DNA of 64,000 nt from Taudactylus pleione (GCA_031769625.1 JAUIMM010000534.1:5606001-5670000), one strand, 5' to 3'. Numbered from the stretch's first letter, positions 10,653-21,754 are shown. Notes: generated by a model not told the origin, from the letters alone. Numbers and translations: made by a program.

Positions 10653-11179
10653 TGACAGAGCGCTCGCTCTGAATCAGGGCCGGGCCTCAGTTTTTTTTGA
10701 GCGGCCTCCCGGCCGCTCGCATAGCTGTGGGTAACTGCCCACAGCTATAGCGAGCGGCCAAAAAGATGGTCGCGATGGTGAAGACCATCGCGACCATCGG
10801 GCTTGCGACGAGACCCTTGTGGTAGGGTCTCGTCTGCCACAAGCCCTGGAGTGCTTTTGGCTCTATCAGAGCCAAAAGCACTCCCACTGACATCACTTGT
10901 GATGTCAGTAGGGCTGGCCTCAGACGGTAGGCATTCCCATGGGAACGCCTCCGTCTGGCCAGCCATGCCCCTGGCACGCCCACCAAAGGGGGCGTGCTGT
11001 CACTCACCATCGACAGCACGCCCCCTTTGTTGCGAGACCCATAGCGATGGCTTGCCCATCGCTATGCGGGTCTCACGCATGCGCACGACAGAGCCGGCTC
11101 CCTCGTGCGCATGCGCACTGGGCCAACATCGACTCGCTTGCGAGCGCTCAGCGCTCGCGAGCAGGTCTGAATCAGGCCC
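10653..11179 (+). mobile_element. Hairpin-string foldback element, copy 1
   Basis: Same ordered modules as the copy at 37046: CAGAGCGCTCGCTCTG, a TAGCTGTGGGTAAC/CCCACAGCTA hairpin, a GATGGTCGCGATGGTGAAGA CCATCGCGACCATC hairpin, TGCTTTTGGCTC/GAGCCAAAAGCA, TGACATCACTTGTGATGTCA, GGCGTGCTGTC/GACAGCACGCC and CGCACGA/TCGTGCG. It ends GGTCTGAATCAGGCCC at 11179. The left terminus is atypical (starts at the CAGAGCGC hairpin), so about 15 bp of the usual end is missing. Confidence 0.8.
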
Positions 11180-11206
11180 TTAGTCCCGTTCTGTTCCTAA
11201 ATATTA

Positions 11207-11322
11207 CCTACAACACCCAATATTCCCTGGTGGTCTCCAATCCAAGTACTAATCAGGCCCAATACTGTATAGCTTCCAAGATCAGACGAGATTGGGCATA
11301 TTCAGTAAGGTATGGTTGTAGG
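11207..11322 (-). pseudogene. 5S rRNA-derived sequence
   Basis: Read on the minus strand this follows vertebrate 5S rRNA from end to end: CCTACAACCATACC, then ATCTCGTCTGATCTTGGAAG at the core, TTAGTACTTGGATTGGAGACC, and GGGTGTTGTAGG at the 3' end. It is 116 bp long against 120-121 for the gene, with scattered substitutions, some in the internal promoter region. A TATA-like TTTATATAGT lies just upstream on the same strand. It is either a 5S pseudogene or the head of a 5S-derived SINE. No SINE tail is visible because a foldback element begins 28 bp downstream. Confidence 0.85.
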
Positions 11323-11639
11323 ACTATATAAACAGGAGATTGGAGGTCCTGGTGTAATCAGGGCTGCCAAGAGAAATCTTGGGCCCCAGTACAACAAATT
11401 CCCGGGCCCCCCCTCCCCCCCTTCAGGGGGTGTGGTCACAACAACTGAGGAGGATTATTGTGATGGGATGGGATAATTGTGATGAGCCGATAACGTCATG
11501 GGGTGCATGTTATATGCAACCTCTAGGGAACAAACTGCACCCTGTGTGTTTGTGTGTGTTCGGGATGCTGCAGCTAGTGGGGTACAAGACACAGTGAGAG
11601 CAAGCAGCAGCACACTGATAGAACTTCTGCTTAGTTGCA

Positions 11640-12140
11640 GTGTTAGGGCGGTTCGACTCTTGGCTGCGGCAGCCCGACAAAACAGCAGAGCCCGGCAGCG
11701 GAAGCCCGACAGCGCTGGAAATCTCGATCGTGCCTAAGGTAAGTACTCACTGACCTAACCAACCTCCCTAACCCTAACCCTCCTTAGGGGTGCCTAACCC
11801 TAACCTCCCCCCCAAGTGCCTAACCCTAACATCCTCCCTCTAAGTGCCTAACCCTAACCCCCCTTCCCCGCTGCCTAAACCTAAGTCCCCCGGGGGGTGC
11901 CAAACCCTAATTCTCCCCCGGATGCCCTAAACCTAACCCTCCCCCCCGCGCGGCTGTCCGCTCGCGGCGCCCGGCATTCCTTCGATCGGGATGCCGGGCG
12001 CCTGTATTCCGGCGCCGGGAAAATGACAGGCGTCTAGACTTTAGACGCCGGTCATTTATCCCTAGGCGGGATAGTGGATTCGGGAAGCCGGCGGTCGGAA
12101 TTGCGGCCGCCGGCTTCCTAAACGTATCCCAGGGCAACTG
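11640..12140. mobile_element. Telomere-like (CCTAACC) MITE
   Basis: A run of TGCCTAACCCTAACCCTCC-type words (about 11750-11945) is flanked by GC-rich inverted motifs: GCCCGACAGCG on the left; CCGGCATTCCTTCGATCGGG ATGCCGG and GACGCC/GGCGTC pairs on the right. The same organisation recurs at 16400, 32503 and 43793. It is interstitial and interrupted by non-telomeric spacers, so it is not a chromosome end. Confidence 0.6.
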
Positions 12141-13058
12141 CCTATGTTTTTCCAAGTACTGTTTAGTGTTTATACACTGCTGTGGGTGTGTTCTTGGTCA
12201 TATACAGCACCCTCCCTAGCCTGTCCCCCTCCATAGGCAAAGGCAGGAGGCGGTTCCCGGAAATCCCCTCCACTCTCTGGCCTATACTATAGGCCACCTA
12301 TAATGTTAGCTATTAATCCTATATTAGAAACACTATTGAGGACCTTCTGCTGCTTCCCAAGAGTCCCATACTTGCTCCAGTGCTCCGTAGAGTAGGAGAC
12401 CTAAATTGTTGAATGATTCCCACATCCGGGAAGAAAGGCTGACCCTGCTGCCGAATCTAATGGCTTACTGTGGTGCTGGCCCTGTATACTGTATGTATAA
12501 TGCATAACATACACTGCACTTTATAGGACTATAGACTTATAGCTTATGTGCTAATTATGCCCTATTCATTGGCTTACCACACTCACTCTGAAATCAAACA
12601 TGTCGAAACCCCGTCTAGAAAGCCTGCGTTTGCAACCCCCACCCCTACCCCACAGCAGCACTGAGCTGGTGTCTGCCGATGCCCCGGGATATTTACCTGG
12701 CTGCAGGCTTCAACGGGCCAGTCTCTGCAGCCAGACACTTCTCTCCCCAGGGTCCTCACCCTTTGGACCTCATTCAGAGTCGGTCGTTGCGGCCGCACGG
12801 TCGTAGAGGAAATGGGCCGGATATGCAAATGAAGCGATCACAAGTTGCGGTCCTAAGATGAAATCGTTGAAACGTCGACATCATTTGTGTAACGATGTTG
12901 TGGATTTAAAATATAACTTCTTTTGTTTCATCATCGGAGTGCCGCCTATTTTTTTCCATTGGGACTATTATAGCTCCGAAGGGAATATTTGTTTCTATTT
13001 AATCTACAGGAGGGCACCCGGAACCATTATGGAGTACAGGGTGTCAAGTGCCAAACTA

Positions 13059-13062
13059 CTGG

Positions 13063-13101
<39 letters not shown>

Positions 13102-13103
13102 TA
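13059..13103. repeat. (TA)n microsatellite
   Basis: About 18 uninterrupted TA dinucleotides, followed by a short CACACACATGTGTG stretch. Confidence 0.9.
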
Positions 13104-13960
13104 CACTCACACACACATGTGTGGTGCACTAGGAACCCACAGTAAACTAAAAAAATTTAAGTATATTGATAATATTTACAATCAATAAGGTAATCATGAC
13201 CAAAAAAAACGATATTTCACTTTGTAATCAGCATGATTCTAAACAGACTAATGGGTAATGAAAATAGCAGCACCACAGTGTCACTCACAGGCAGCCAGTG
13301 CGCTCTTCCCTCGCACCGATCTGCCGGACGAACTCTGCCCCTGATTGATACTTCTGATTCTGCGGCAGCGCGGCTGTGGCCACAAGATTCAAGAACATAA
13401 CTCACGTCCAACTAGCTGGTCTGCCTGTCCCTCCCAGTGCAGTGTACGGAGCCTTGAGAAGAGACTCGCGAGATGATGATGTCATCATCTCGCGAGACAC
13501 TAGCAGTAGCTCCTCAGCCCCGCAGAAGCTGCACAGTGCAGAGCTAGGAAAATTCATGCTGGCTAGTGACTCACCCCGACCTCCCCCTCCTCCTGGCCCA
13601 CCGCCCGCTGTCCACTGACCACCCGCGGATTTATGTTAAAAGTGAATGACTGACAAAAATGTAAAGGAAAAAAAAAAAAAGTGAATGGAGCTGGTATGGT
13701 CCGGCCCGGGTAATTTGTACCCGCTCCCCCCCCCCTCTCGGCGCCCCTGGGTGTAATATAGATAAGGGCATTATGTAGGACTAACTCAGTATGAGAAGTC
13801 CGCTTTGATTAAACAATGGACATAGATTCCAAACAAAGTATTGCACCAGCATACTTTGATTAATGAATAAATTGGTTATGTTACCTTCTAAAGTATGCAC
13901 ATCATATTCATATAGCCATATAAACAGATGATCTAAATGCAGGTATAAGTAATGTCAGTC

Positions 13961-14283
13961 TAAAGCTGCATACACACAACGATTTTTTGAACGATTATCG
14001 TTAAACAATATTGTTTAACGATAATCGTTTGAAAAAATCATTCACTTTCTGAGTCAAACGATGAATGATTATCGTTCATGCGCATTCACGTTTGTAGTTT
14101 GAAGTTCAGTCAGATTTGTGAACTCAACGATTTTCATTAAGGGAATATGCAAAAATCGTTTGTAGTTCAAAAAAATCGTTCATTACACTTTAAAAAATCT
14201 GACAGATAATCTGACAGAAAATCGTTCATAAAATCGTTCATAAAATTGTTGGTAACAAAATCTTTGTGTGTGTATGCAGCTTA
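13961..14283. mobile_element. Foldback MITE with GCTGCATACACAC ends
   Basis: Ends TAAAGCTGCATACACACAAC and TTGTGTGTGTATGCAGCTTA are inverted repeats. Inside are AACGATTATCGTT-type palindromes repeated several times (13990-14160). There is no coding capacity. Target duplication not clear. Confidence 0.75.
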
Positions 14284-14888
14284 ATAGTGCCTGGGGTTAA
14301 TCATATCACATGTAAACGGCATTTATATAGTATTCATAATTTCATATGATTGTACATGGGTATGCAAATCCCATATGTTTCGGTAGGGATGATGCTAATT
14401 TATATTCCCCTAGAGCACTTAGCAGACACCATACATTTTAAACAATACATAGCATAATTTGTATTTTTAACATGAAATACGGATGTACATTGAATAAGTC
14501 ATCACATGGTCACAACACACAGAGTGGTAATAAAAAAGAAAAAAGAAAGCGAAATTTATTGCTAGTGTCTGTTCCCCTAAGTCACTGGGGCAGAGACCGG
14601 GCGCCAATCAAGTCCTCATATGTACATTGTACTAATCTGTATTCCCCTGGAACGTTTAATAGATAGCATACATTGTTGCCAAGTAATATCATTGTACACA
14701 GTGTGTTTTGCTATATTTACAATGGATACAAGTGTGTCTCAAAATCATCACACAGTGATAGTAAAAAAGAGCCAAATAGGTTATTCAAATCTATTCCCCT
14801 GAATAACGGGGGAAAGAAAGCTGGACATAAATCACATCCTCATGTGTGCAATGAAAAAATAACCATGTGAAATAACAACACATCTACC

Positions 14889-15227
14889 CAGGGTCGGACT
14901 GGCCCATGGGGTACAGGGGAAACCCCCGGTGGGCCCCACTGCCTGGGGGCCCACCCCATCCTTAAGGGATCAGGTTCCATACTGTGCACTTGAATTATAC
15001 ATTATACATATGTTACATTATACTGCACAAGACTATGGTGTATTTTCTACAATGCATTGCTGTTATTAATCTGGCATATTATCATGTATGCACTAGAAGT
15101 ATTTACTATATATATATATTTAAAGGGGCCCAGACCATGCTCTCTCTAATGGTTAGCCACACCCCTAAGAAGGGGCCCCTATCACTGCATTCCCCCGGTG
15201 GGCCCTTCATGACATAGTCCGACACTG
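14889..15227. mobile_element. Non-autonomous hAT element, 339 bp
   Basis: Ends CAGGGTCGGACTGGCCCATG and CATAGTCCGACACTG are inverted repeats. Flanks are CATCTACC (14881-14888) and AATCTACC (15228-15235), 7 of 8 identical. Inner CCCCCGGTGGGCCC blocks sit near both ends. The right end of a related copy is present at about 38449-38512. Confidence 0.8.
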
Positions 15228-15982
15228 AATCTACCCCCAACTAAAAACTGGGAAGTTTACAGCAGTACATCCACTGTGCTGCCACAATAGTCAGATCATA
15301 AATGAGCCTGTGTAATCAGATGCCTGCAAGAAAGCATGAGCCATAGGGCAGACAGGTCTCCAAATTATACTATAAGAGATCAGAGTGCTGTATCTCCATT
15401 CATGCGGAGTGTAATAAGCTGAACTGACACGGCAGCCAGACAGCAAGTGTGCATACGTATCAGGGTCCGTGCGGGGGTCTGGTCCGTGCACTGACCGGAC
15501 CTCCTATGGTGCGGAAGGAAGGCCGTTTCGCCTGGTTGGTGGCTTGATCGCCTCTCCATTGTTTTTTGCACATGTTATATTTTGGGCTTTGGGAGCACCA
15601 CCAACAACATGTTATGTCACAATCTCTAAATACAAAATGAAATATGGTTGGTTATAAATTAATGCCGTAATAATATATGGTTTTGTGCGGTATCAAACCC
15701 CCCCCCTGTTTTTCATGTATAAAACCTTCAAGAATTATTGTGCAAATGCTGGAAGATGACTTTTCCAATTGAAGTGTGCAAAAAACGAGAGTGTGCATAC
15801 AGGCGGAAAGTGAAATGAACAGGCAATAGGTTCAATAAGTTAACGCACAAAAAGTTTATTTTTAACCACGGCTAATTAAATTACCTCTTAATGTTCACTG
15901 GGCCTAATTTACAAAAGCGTATAGCTGCACAGCTTGGCTTTGCACTGTATTTCTAGAATAAAGAAAAAACAGATGGCATTAT

Positions 15983-16188
15983 GGGGCCCATTTATTAGCA
16001 AGTTTTATCATACGCAATGAGTTAGAAAAGTCTTTGTGTATGATAATGGTGCTCCAACCAATCAGCTTCTAACTGTCATCTGTTTGAAAAGTGACAGTTG
16101 GGAGCTGATTGGCTTGAGCACCATTTATCATCCGCAACGTGTTTTAAAACTTGTTGCATATGATAAAACTTGTTGATAAATGAGGCCC
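15983..16188. mobile_element. Short foldback MITE (CATTTATTAGCAAG type)
   Basis: The left arm GGGGCCCATTTATTAGCAAG and right arm TTGTTGATAAATGAGGCCCTT are inverted partners. The interior pairs through CCAATCAGCTTCTAACTGTC against GACAGTTGGGAGCTGATTGG. Non-coding. Confidence 0.7.
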
Positions 16189-16404
16189 TTAATATGCCTG
16201 GTGGGGATTTATACCCTGAGGGTCGATCATCTTACACTTTGCAAGGCAGGGGTTAAGGTGATGTTTGTGGAAGGTTAGTAGGTGTACCTTTGATGTGATG
16301 TGAACATGGTGGGAGCAGTTTATGGTGGTCATCTGATCTGATCTGGGATTCCAGAATTTTGCAGTCATCTTTTGACCTGTGTTTTTCCTTCTGCCCTCCC
16401 CTGA

Positions 16405-16765
16405 TTGGTGTTTGGATACGTTCAGTATCCCGACAAAGGGAATGCCGGCGCTTAGAATACCAGTGCCGGAATCACGACACCTGTCAGAATCCCGGCGATG
16501 GCATCCTGACCGCCGGCATCCCAAAGGTAAATAGTGGGGTTAGGGGGAGGGTTATGGACAGACACTAAGGAGAGAGGGTTAGGTTTAGGCACAAGGGAGG
16601 GGGAGGTTAGGTTTAGGAACTGTGGATGGAGGGTTAAGGTTAGGGAGAGAGGGAGGGTTGGGATACTGACCGACAGTCTTCGGTATCCTACCCCTGTTGG
16701 GATGCCTTCGTCTGCATTTTGACTGCCGGGATCCCAAGTGCCGGCATCCCATACCCATTCCATTG
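16405..16765. mobile_element. Telomere-like (GGTTAGG) MITE
   Basis: CCGGCATCCC/GGGATGCCGGC-like motifs flank an interior of GGGTTAGGTTTAGG-type words, the reverse orientation of the CCTAA elements. Same family as 11640, 32503 and 43793 by layout. Confidence 0.6.
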
Positions 16766-17112
16766 GTGTCAGCCATTCCATTTGTGGATACAGAGAGAAT
16801 GGTAACAGTGTCTTTCTATAGTTCTCGTGGAGCTATCCCAGCCAATACATGGGTTAGGCTGATTCCACCCTACTGGGGACAGCGGCTCTACTGTTACAGG
16901 TGTCCCCTTATTTGTGCCATTGGGAGAGGACTTTGGATACCTTGAGTGTTGTGGTCAGCAGTTGACCTCCCATCCTAGGCCCATTGTAGTAATACCGGTG
17001 AATGGGGATACTCTAAGTAGGGACATTCTTTATTCTTCACCAAACTTTTCCTCTTCAAGTCTATTTACTTTCATTATAATAAATAAAGCTGGTCCTTCTC
17101 CCTTTCCAAGAT

Positions 17113-17287
17113 TCAGGAATAGATTTATCAAATGTTGGAGATAGGTAAAGTGGAGAAAGATAATGTACCAACCAATCAGCTTTTGTCATTTTTTAAAAAC
17201 AGTCTGCAAAATTGCAGTTAGGAGCTGATTGGTTGGTACTTTATCTATCTCCTCTTTATCTCTTTCAAAGGCTTGATACATCTCTCC
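17113..17287. mobile_element. Short foldback MITE (CCAATCAGCTTTTGTCA type)
   Basis: Inverted halves: ACCAACCAATCAGCTTTTGT against AGGAGCTGATTGGTTGGT, and GATTTATCAAATGTTGGAGA against TCTTTCAAAGGCTTGATACA at the ends. Non-coding. Confidence 0.65.
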
Positions 17288-17360
17288 TTCAGTGTGGATA
17301 TTCTTAGTTAAGATAAATTAAGTCAAGTGTGGGGAGATATCACCCATTAGGGAGATGAAA

Positions 17361-17684
17361 GTAGGGTACACACTGATAGATTTATCCCCGTTCCATTGAG
17401 CAAGCGATATATATCTATAGTGCATCTGTTAGTGTGTACTGGCGAGCTGCCGATCACCAGTACACATGCTGCAGGGACCTGATGGTAAGTGACAGCTCAA
17501 CTAGGCTAGCAAATTGAAATGCCCGTCCAGATGTGATGTCAACACATCGAGCGGACGATTAGTAAGTGTGTATACACTTACTAATCGTCCGCTCGATGTG
17601 TTGACATCACATCTGGACGGGCATTTACACTTACTAATCGTTAGATAGGTCAATGGGCCCCGTCAACCTAGCGTGTACCCAGCT
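17361..17684. mobile_element. MITE with GGGTACACAC ends and a perfect 53-bp hairpin
   Basis: Ends TAGGGTACACACTGA and TAGCGTGTACCCAGC pair. Inside, 17517-17569 and 17574-17626 are perfect inverted copies of 53 bp with a 4-nt loop. The terminal type GGGTACACAC recurs at about 20444-21246. Confidence 0.75.
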
Positions 17685-18156
17685 TAAGGCATGAAGCCTT
17701 AATGATATGGCAGCTTCAGTTTTTTAAGCAATTTAAAGAAAATAGAGAGGGAAAAGTTTTACTTTTAAAATCAGATATTTCATGATCTGTACAATTACAC
17801 CAGTAAGTTTTCTGCTTATGTTTTGAAATAGTCTAAACATCATCTGAGAATAAGGGGTCTATTCATCACTCCCAAAATACGTTTTTTACCTTTTTTATTA
17901 CTTATTTATGTATTTATTTATTAAGTTTCACAGCCATTTATCTATCTTAGTAACACAGGAGATTACAATCCTTATTACCGGTATACAGTGACAAACATTT
18001 ACAATACAAACATATAACAGACACAATAAAAATAATAGAGGGTTGGCGGGTATTAATAGTTCCTCTCCTACTTAGGAGAAGAATCAGGTGTGTATTGTGT
18101 GGGTGATACGCTAATAGTGATTACTCTCCCTCACAAGTTTAGGATGTCTGTACAGA

Positions 18157-19163
18157 GGGTCTGATTCAGCAGGAATCACTCAAGCGATCGCAGCTGCAAT
18201 CGCACACCGAGATATGCTTCGAAAGTACGTTACTGATTGCAATCGCAAAGCTGTCACATGGACAACATAAAGACGCCCACCTCCCTTATCTCACATGCGT
18301 AATACCTTGCAATCCAGTCAAAACAGTGGTGACATCGAAGTACATCGGAGCCTCATGCAGAATTACCGCAGGTCAGACATTACTTATAATTTATGCACGC
18401 CTCTGTAGGCGGTCAAACGGACAGGCACACTTGCGGTTCTCCGACCCCTATGTCAACAAATGGTCTCTGTCTGTTACTCATTCTGCGATGGCTTTACGTG
18501 CTCTGGGCCTGATTCAGAGCTGAACGCTCTGACCAGAGCGCTCGCTCTGAATCAGTGCCCTCCTACCTGAAAATGGAGCGGCCTCCTGGCCGCTCGCATA
18601 GCTGTGGGTGACCACCCATAGCATATGCGAGCGGCCAAAAAGATGGTCGCGATGGTCTTTGACTATCGCAACCATCGAGCTTGCGACGAGACCCTGCGGT
18701 AGGGTCTCGCTGCCGCAAGCCCAGGAGTGAGCCAAAATCACTCCCACTGACATCACTAGAGATGTCAGTGGGGCCGGCATCAGACGGTAGGCGTTCCCAT
18801 GGGAATGCCTCCGTCTGGCAGCCACGCCCCCGGCACGCCCACCAAAGGGGGCGTGCTGTCAATCAACATCGACAGCACGCCCCCTTTGGTGCGAGTCCCG
18901 GAGCGACGGAGAGCCCATCGCTATCCGGGTCTCGCGCATGCGCACGACGGAGCTCCCTCCGTCGTGCGCATGCGCAGTGGGGCAACATCGACCCGCTTGC
19001 GAGCGTCCTTTGCTCACGAGCGGGTCTGAATGACCCCCTCTGCTTGATCACAGTGTGATCGCAGTTGTCTGTTCATGCACGCGCACTGCGATGCCTGCGT
19101 GGTACGCAACAATCGGCCGACTGCGTACGCTTTTGCATTAGCGATCCTTGCTGAATTAGGCCC
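18157..19163. mobile_element. GGGTCTGATTCAGC-ended element, TSD AGA, split by foldback insertion
   Basis: It begins GGGTCTGATTCAGCAGGAAT and ends TTGCTGAATTAGGCCC, flanked by AGA at 18154-18156 and 19164-19166. The sequence outside the insertion (GCGATCGCAGCTGCAATCGC, CTCTGCGATGGCTTTACGTG) matches the intact relative at 57325-57877. The middle is occupied by the hairpin-string element at about 18507-19037. Confidence 0.75.
18507..19037 (+). mobile_element. Hairpin-string foldback element, copy 2
   Basis: It starts GGGCCTGATTCAGAGC and ends near GGGTCTGAATGACCCC. It carries the same ordered hairpins as the 37046 copy, including TAGCTGTGGGTGACCACCCATAGC, GATGGTCGCGATGGTC, TGACATCACTAGAGATGTCA, GGCGTTCCCATGGGAATGCC and GCGCATGCGCACGACGGAGC. 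It is inserted into the element 18157-19163. Confidence 0.8.
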
Positions 19164-19383
19164 AGAGTTTGCAGAAAACCATCCGAGTGCATATATTCCA
19201 AACGTTACATGCTTCAGTCTATAACAGTTTTTGTACGGTTAAGATTACAGTACTTGGTACATGCACTTGAAGAATGACAATAGTCTCACAAAGTCGGATA
19301 CATTTGCAGTATGTGGCTGCCCGTCAGCTTTACTTACCCCTTTGTAATGCAGTGATGTCTCCTGGTATCGCACTAAAGGATTA

Positions 19384-19558
19384 TGGGGCAGATGTATGAA
19401 GCTCTGGGAAGTGATAAATTGCAGAGTGATAACCGACCAACCAATCAGCTCCTGTCATTTTTCAAACACCGCCTGTAACATGACAGTTGGGAGCTGAGTG
19501 GTCGGTCGTTTATCACTCTGCACTTTATCACTTCCCAGAGCTTCATACATACGCCCCA
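19384..19558. mobile_element. Short foldback MITE (GGGGCAGATGTATGAAGC type)
   Basis: The left arm GGGGCAGATGTATGAAGCTC and right arm GAGCTTCATACATACGCCCC are inverted repeats. The interior pairs ACCGACCAACCAATCAGCTC with GAGCTGAGTGGTCGGT. Non-coding. Confidence 0.75.
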
Positions 19559-19564
19559 ATGTGC

Positions 19565-19957
19565 GGTGACCGGGTGTTAGGGTTTGTTTGTGGTAGGGTC
19601 TTGTCCACTGCAAGCCCCAGTGAACTTCCTGCTCTAATAGAGCAGGAAGTTCACTACTGTCATCACGTGTGATGTCAGTAGGGCCGCCCACAAACGGCAG
19701 GCGTTCCTTCGCGAACACCTCTGTTTGTGCAGCCACCCCCCCTACCCGCCTACAAAACGGGGCTAGCTGTCGATCAACATCGACAGTCGCCCCGTTTTGC
19801 TGCGAGACCCAAGCGAGTGAAGTTATCACTCGCTCCGGGGCTCATGCACGCACAGTGCGCACGCCGCGCATGCACAGTGCGCACGCCGCACATGCACACT
19901 GCCCAACCATCAACCTGCTAGTGAGCGCTATGCGCTCGCGAGCGGGTCTGAATCAGG
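19565..19957 (+). mobile_element. Hairpin-string foldback element, copy 3 (variant, 5' truncated)
   Basis: A divergent relative of the main foldback family. Hairpins include TGAACTTCCTGCTCTAATAG AGCAGGAAGTTCA, ATCACGTGTGAT, GGCGTTCCTTCGCGAACACC and CGACAGTCGCCCCG-type pairs. It ends GCGGGTCTGAATCAGGCCC at 19957. The left terminal hairpins are missing. The variant shares the GCTCTAATAGAGC module with 37731-38015. Confidence 0.7.
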
Positions 19958-20444
19958 CCCTCAGTCCTCAGGACCCCAAACAGTGCATGTTTTCCAGGTT
20001 TCTTCACAGAATCACAAGTGAAATAATCAGAGCCGTAACTAGACTTTTTGGTGCCAAGAGAAAGCATTGGCGCCCCCCCATCCATTTTTTAAATAGGGAC
20101 ATAAGATAGTGCACATGATAAAGGGCCATGGCCTCATGGAGAAGGGCCAGGGAAGAGATAGGGGAGGCCAGGAGGTGCTGGGGATAAAAGAAGAGGAAGC
20201 TACAAGTGAGAATCATAATAAACAGGAAAATTCACAGGCCCAAACAGCGCCCCCATCCCTGTGGTGCCCGGTGCCATGGCACTTGTCGCACCACCCTAGT
20301 TATGGCCCTGGAAATAATTAGCTCTACATGTGGATCTTTTAAAATGTGTCAGTGAGTAATGAATTCACCTGTGTAACTGCTGGGTGACCTGGAAAACGTG
20401 ACCTGTGTGGGGTCCTGAGGACTGAGTTTGAGAACCACTGCCTT
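19958..20444. mobile_element. MITE with CAGTCCTCAGGACC ends, split by a hAT insertion
   Basis: TCAGTCCTCAGGACCCC at the left pairs with GGGGTCCTGAGGACTGAG at about 20412-20430. AGGTTTCTTCACAGAATCAC and CCTGTGTAACTGCTGGGTGA belong to the two arms. The hAT element 20028-20310 lies between. A relative split by nothing is at about 21755-21930. Confidence 0.6.
20028..20310. mobile_element. Non-autonomous hAT element, 283 bp, TSD GAAATAAT
   Basis: It starts CAGAGCCGTAACTAGAC and ends CTAGTTATGGCCCTG. Exact 8-bp duplications GAAATAAT lie at 20020-20027 and 20311-20318. The interior is a short purine-rich stretch with no transposase. Confidence 0.85.
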
Positions 20445-20445
20445 A

Positions 20446-21246
20446 GGCTGGGTACACACCTAAACGACCGGCAATCGTGACGATGTTCAGGGCGATTTGC
20501 CTTCACCTGGACATCGCATGATTGCCGGTACATACTTAAAAGATTTAATGAACGACGGAACAATCACTGGGCCTGATTCAGAGCCGGACGCTCTGACCAG
20601 AGCGCTCGCTCTGAATCAGGGCCCTCCTACCTAAAATTGGACCGGCCTCCTGGCCGCTCACATAGCTGTGGGTGACCACCCACAGCTTATGCGAGCGGCC
20701 AAAAAGATGGTCGCGATGGTCAATACCATCGCGACCATCGGGCTTGCGACTAGACCCTGCGGTAGGGTCTCGCTGCCGCAAGCCCAGGAGTGCTATTGGC
20801 TCTATCAGAGCCAAAAGCACTCCCACTGACATCACTAGTGATGGCAGTGGGGCCGGACCCAGACGGTAGGCGTTCCCATGGGAACGCCTCCATCTGGGCA
20901 GCAACGCCCCCGGCACGCCCACCAAAGGGGGCGTGCTGTCAATCAACATCGACAGCACTCCCCCTTTGGTGCAAGACCCATAGCGACGACTCCGTTGTGC
21001 GCATGCGCACTAGGGCACCACCGACCCGCTTGCGAGCGCTCAGCGCTCACGAGCGGGTCTGAATCAGGCCCACTGTTCCGTCCTTCATTAATATGTACAG
21101 TCTCACATGCGATATCGTGTGATTGACTGTGCAGCACAGCCAATCACACGATATCGCATGCGACCGTAGGAACGCGCAAATCGGGCATACACACTATACA
21201 ATATGCCCAATTTGTCATTCTGATTTGGCTAAATACCCACCCTTAG
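20446..21246. mobile_element. MITE with GGCTGGGTACACAC ends, split by foldback insertion
   Basis: The left arm TAGGCTGGGTACACACCTAA and a right end near CTAAATACCCACCCTTAG pair imperfectly. CGATTGCCGG/ATCACACGATATCG palindromes flank the insertion. The hairpin-string element 20569-21071 interrupts it. Confidence 0.6.
20569..21071 (+). mobile_element. Hairpin-string foldback element, copy 4, TSD ACT
   Basis: It starts GGGCCTGATTCAGAGCCG and ends GGGTCTGAATCAGGCCC. The 3-bp direct repeats ACT are at 20566-20568 and 21072-21074. The module order matches the 37046 copy. A slightly shorter version of the CGCATGCGCAC module shows internal deletion. Confidence 0.85.
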
Positions 21247-21288
21247 TGTGATCAATAATGGTACAGAGCAGGGTTTCATAACTCCAGT

Positions 21289-21754
21289 CAGGGGCAGAAC
21301 TATGGGAGACAATGGAGGCGCCTGCCGCCGGGCTTCAGCACTTAAGGGGCACCTCATCCATTGCCCACAATATAATCATTCCACTTTGGGCTGTAACTAT
21401 GTACCCAGAGAGTACCATCATGGACACCCAATACCTGGCACCTGAGAAGCCACTATACACTAGTGGAGAGCTCTGTGTCAGACCATCAGCTGCCGCCTCC
21501 GTCTATCTATAGTCTGTCCCTACTCATTGGTGTCGCTGCTCCTCAGCAGCTTCTGTTGTCAGTGTAACACATACTGTACGGCACCCTCTTCACCTACAAC
21601 TCTCTGTCTCACTCCTCCATGGCATGCCTATAGTCTGTGTGCAACTGTGGGTGTATCTGCTTGCAAAATGCTAAATTACAGTGTCACCGGCTGTGGCAGG
21701 GGGGCACCAAATTATAACTTGCCTCCTGGCATCTGGGATGAATTTACGCCACTG
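21289..21754. mobile_element. Non-autonomous hAT element, 466 bp, TSD ACTCCAGT
   Basis: It begins CAGGGGCAGAACTATGGGAG and ends ATGAATTTACGCCACTG. Exact 8-bp repeats ACTCCAGT occur at 21281-21288 and 21755-21762. It is inserted in a MITE of the CAGTCCTCA type: the flanks rejoin as a typical TTTCATAACTCCAGTCCTCA end. Confidence 0.85.

Larger units (their letters stand above)
11359..13749. mobile_element. Non-autonomous hAT element, 2.39 kb, TSD GGTGTAAT
   Basis: It begins CAGGGCTGCCAAGAGAAA and ends CTCTCGGCGCCCCTG, inverted partners at hAT-type positions. Exact 8-bp direct repeats GGTGTAAT flank it at 11351-11358 and 13750-13757. Matching CCGGGCCCCCCC / GGCCCGGG runs lie near each end. No transposase is present. 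The interior carries a telomere-like element (about 11640-12140) and a (TA)n tract. Confidence 0.85.

Noticed and set aside
10803..11331. 126-130 codon frames through the hairpin-string element
   Set aside because: The same frames appear in other copies only where GC-rich hairpins lack stops, on both strands at once. There is no conserved start or domain.
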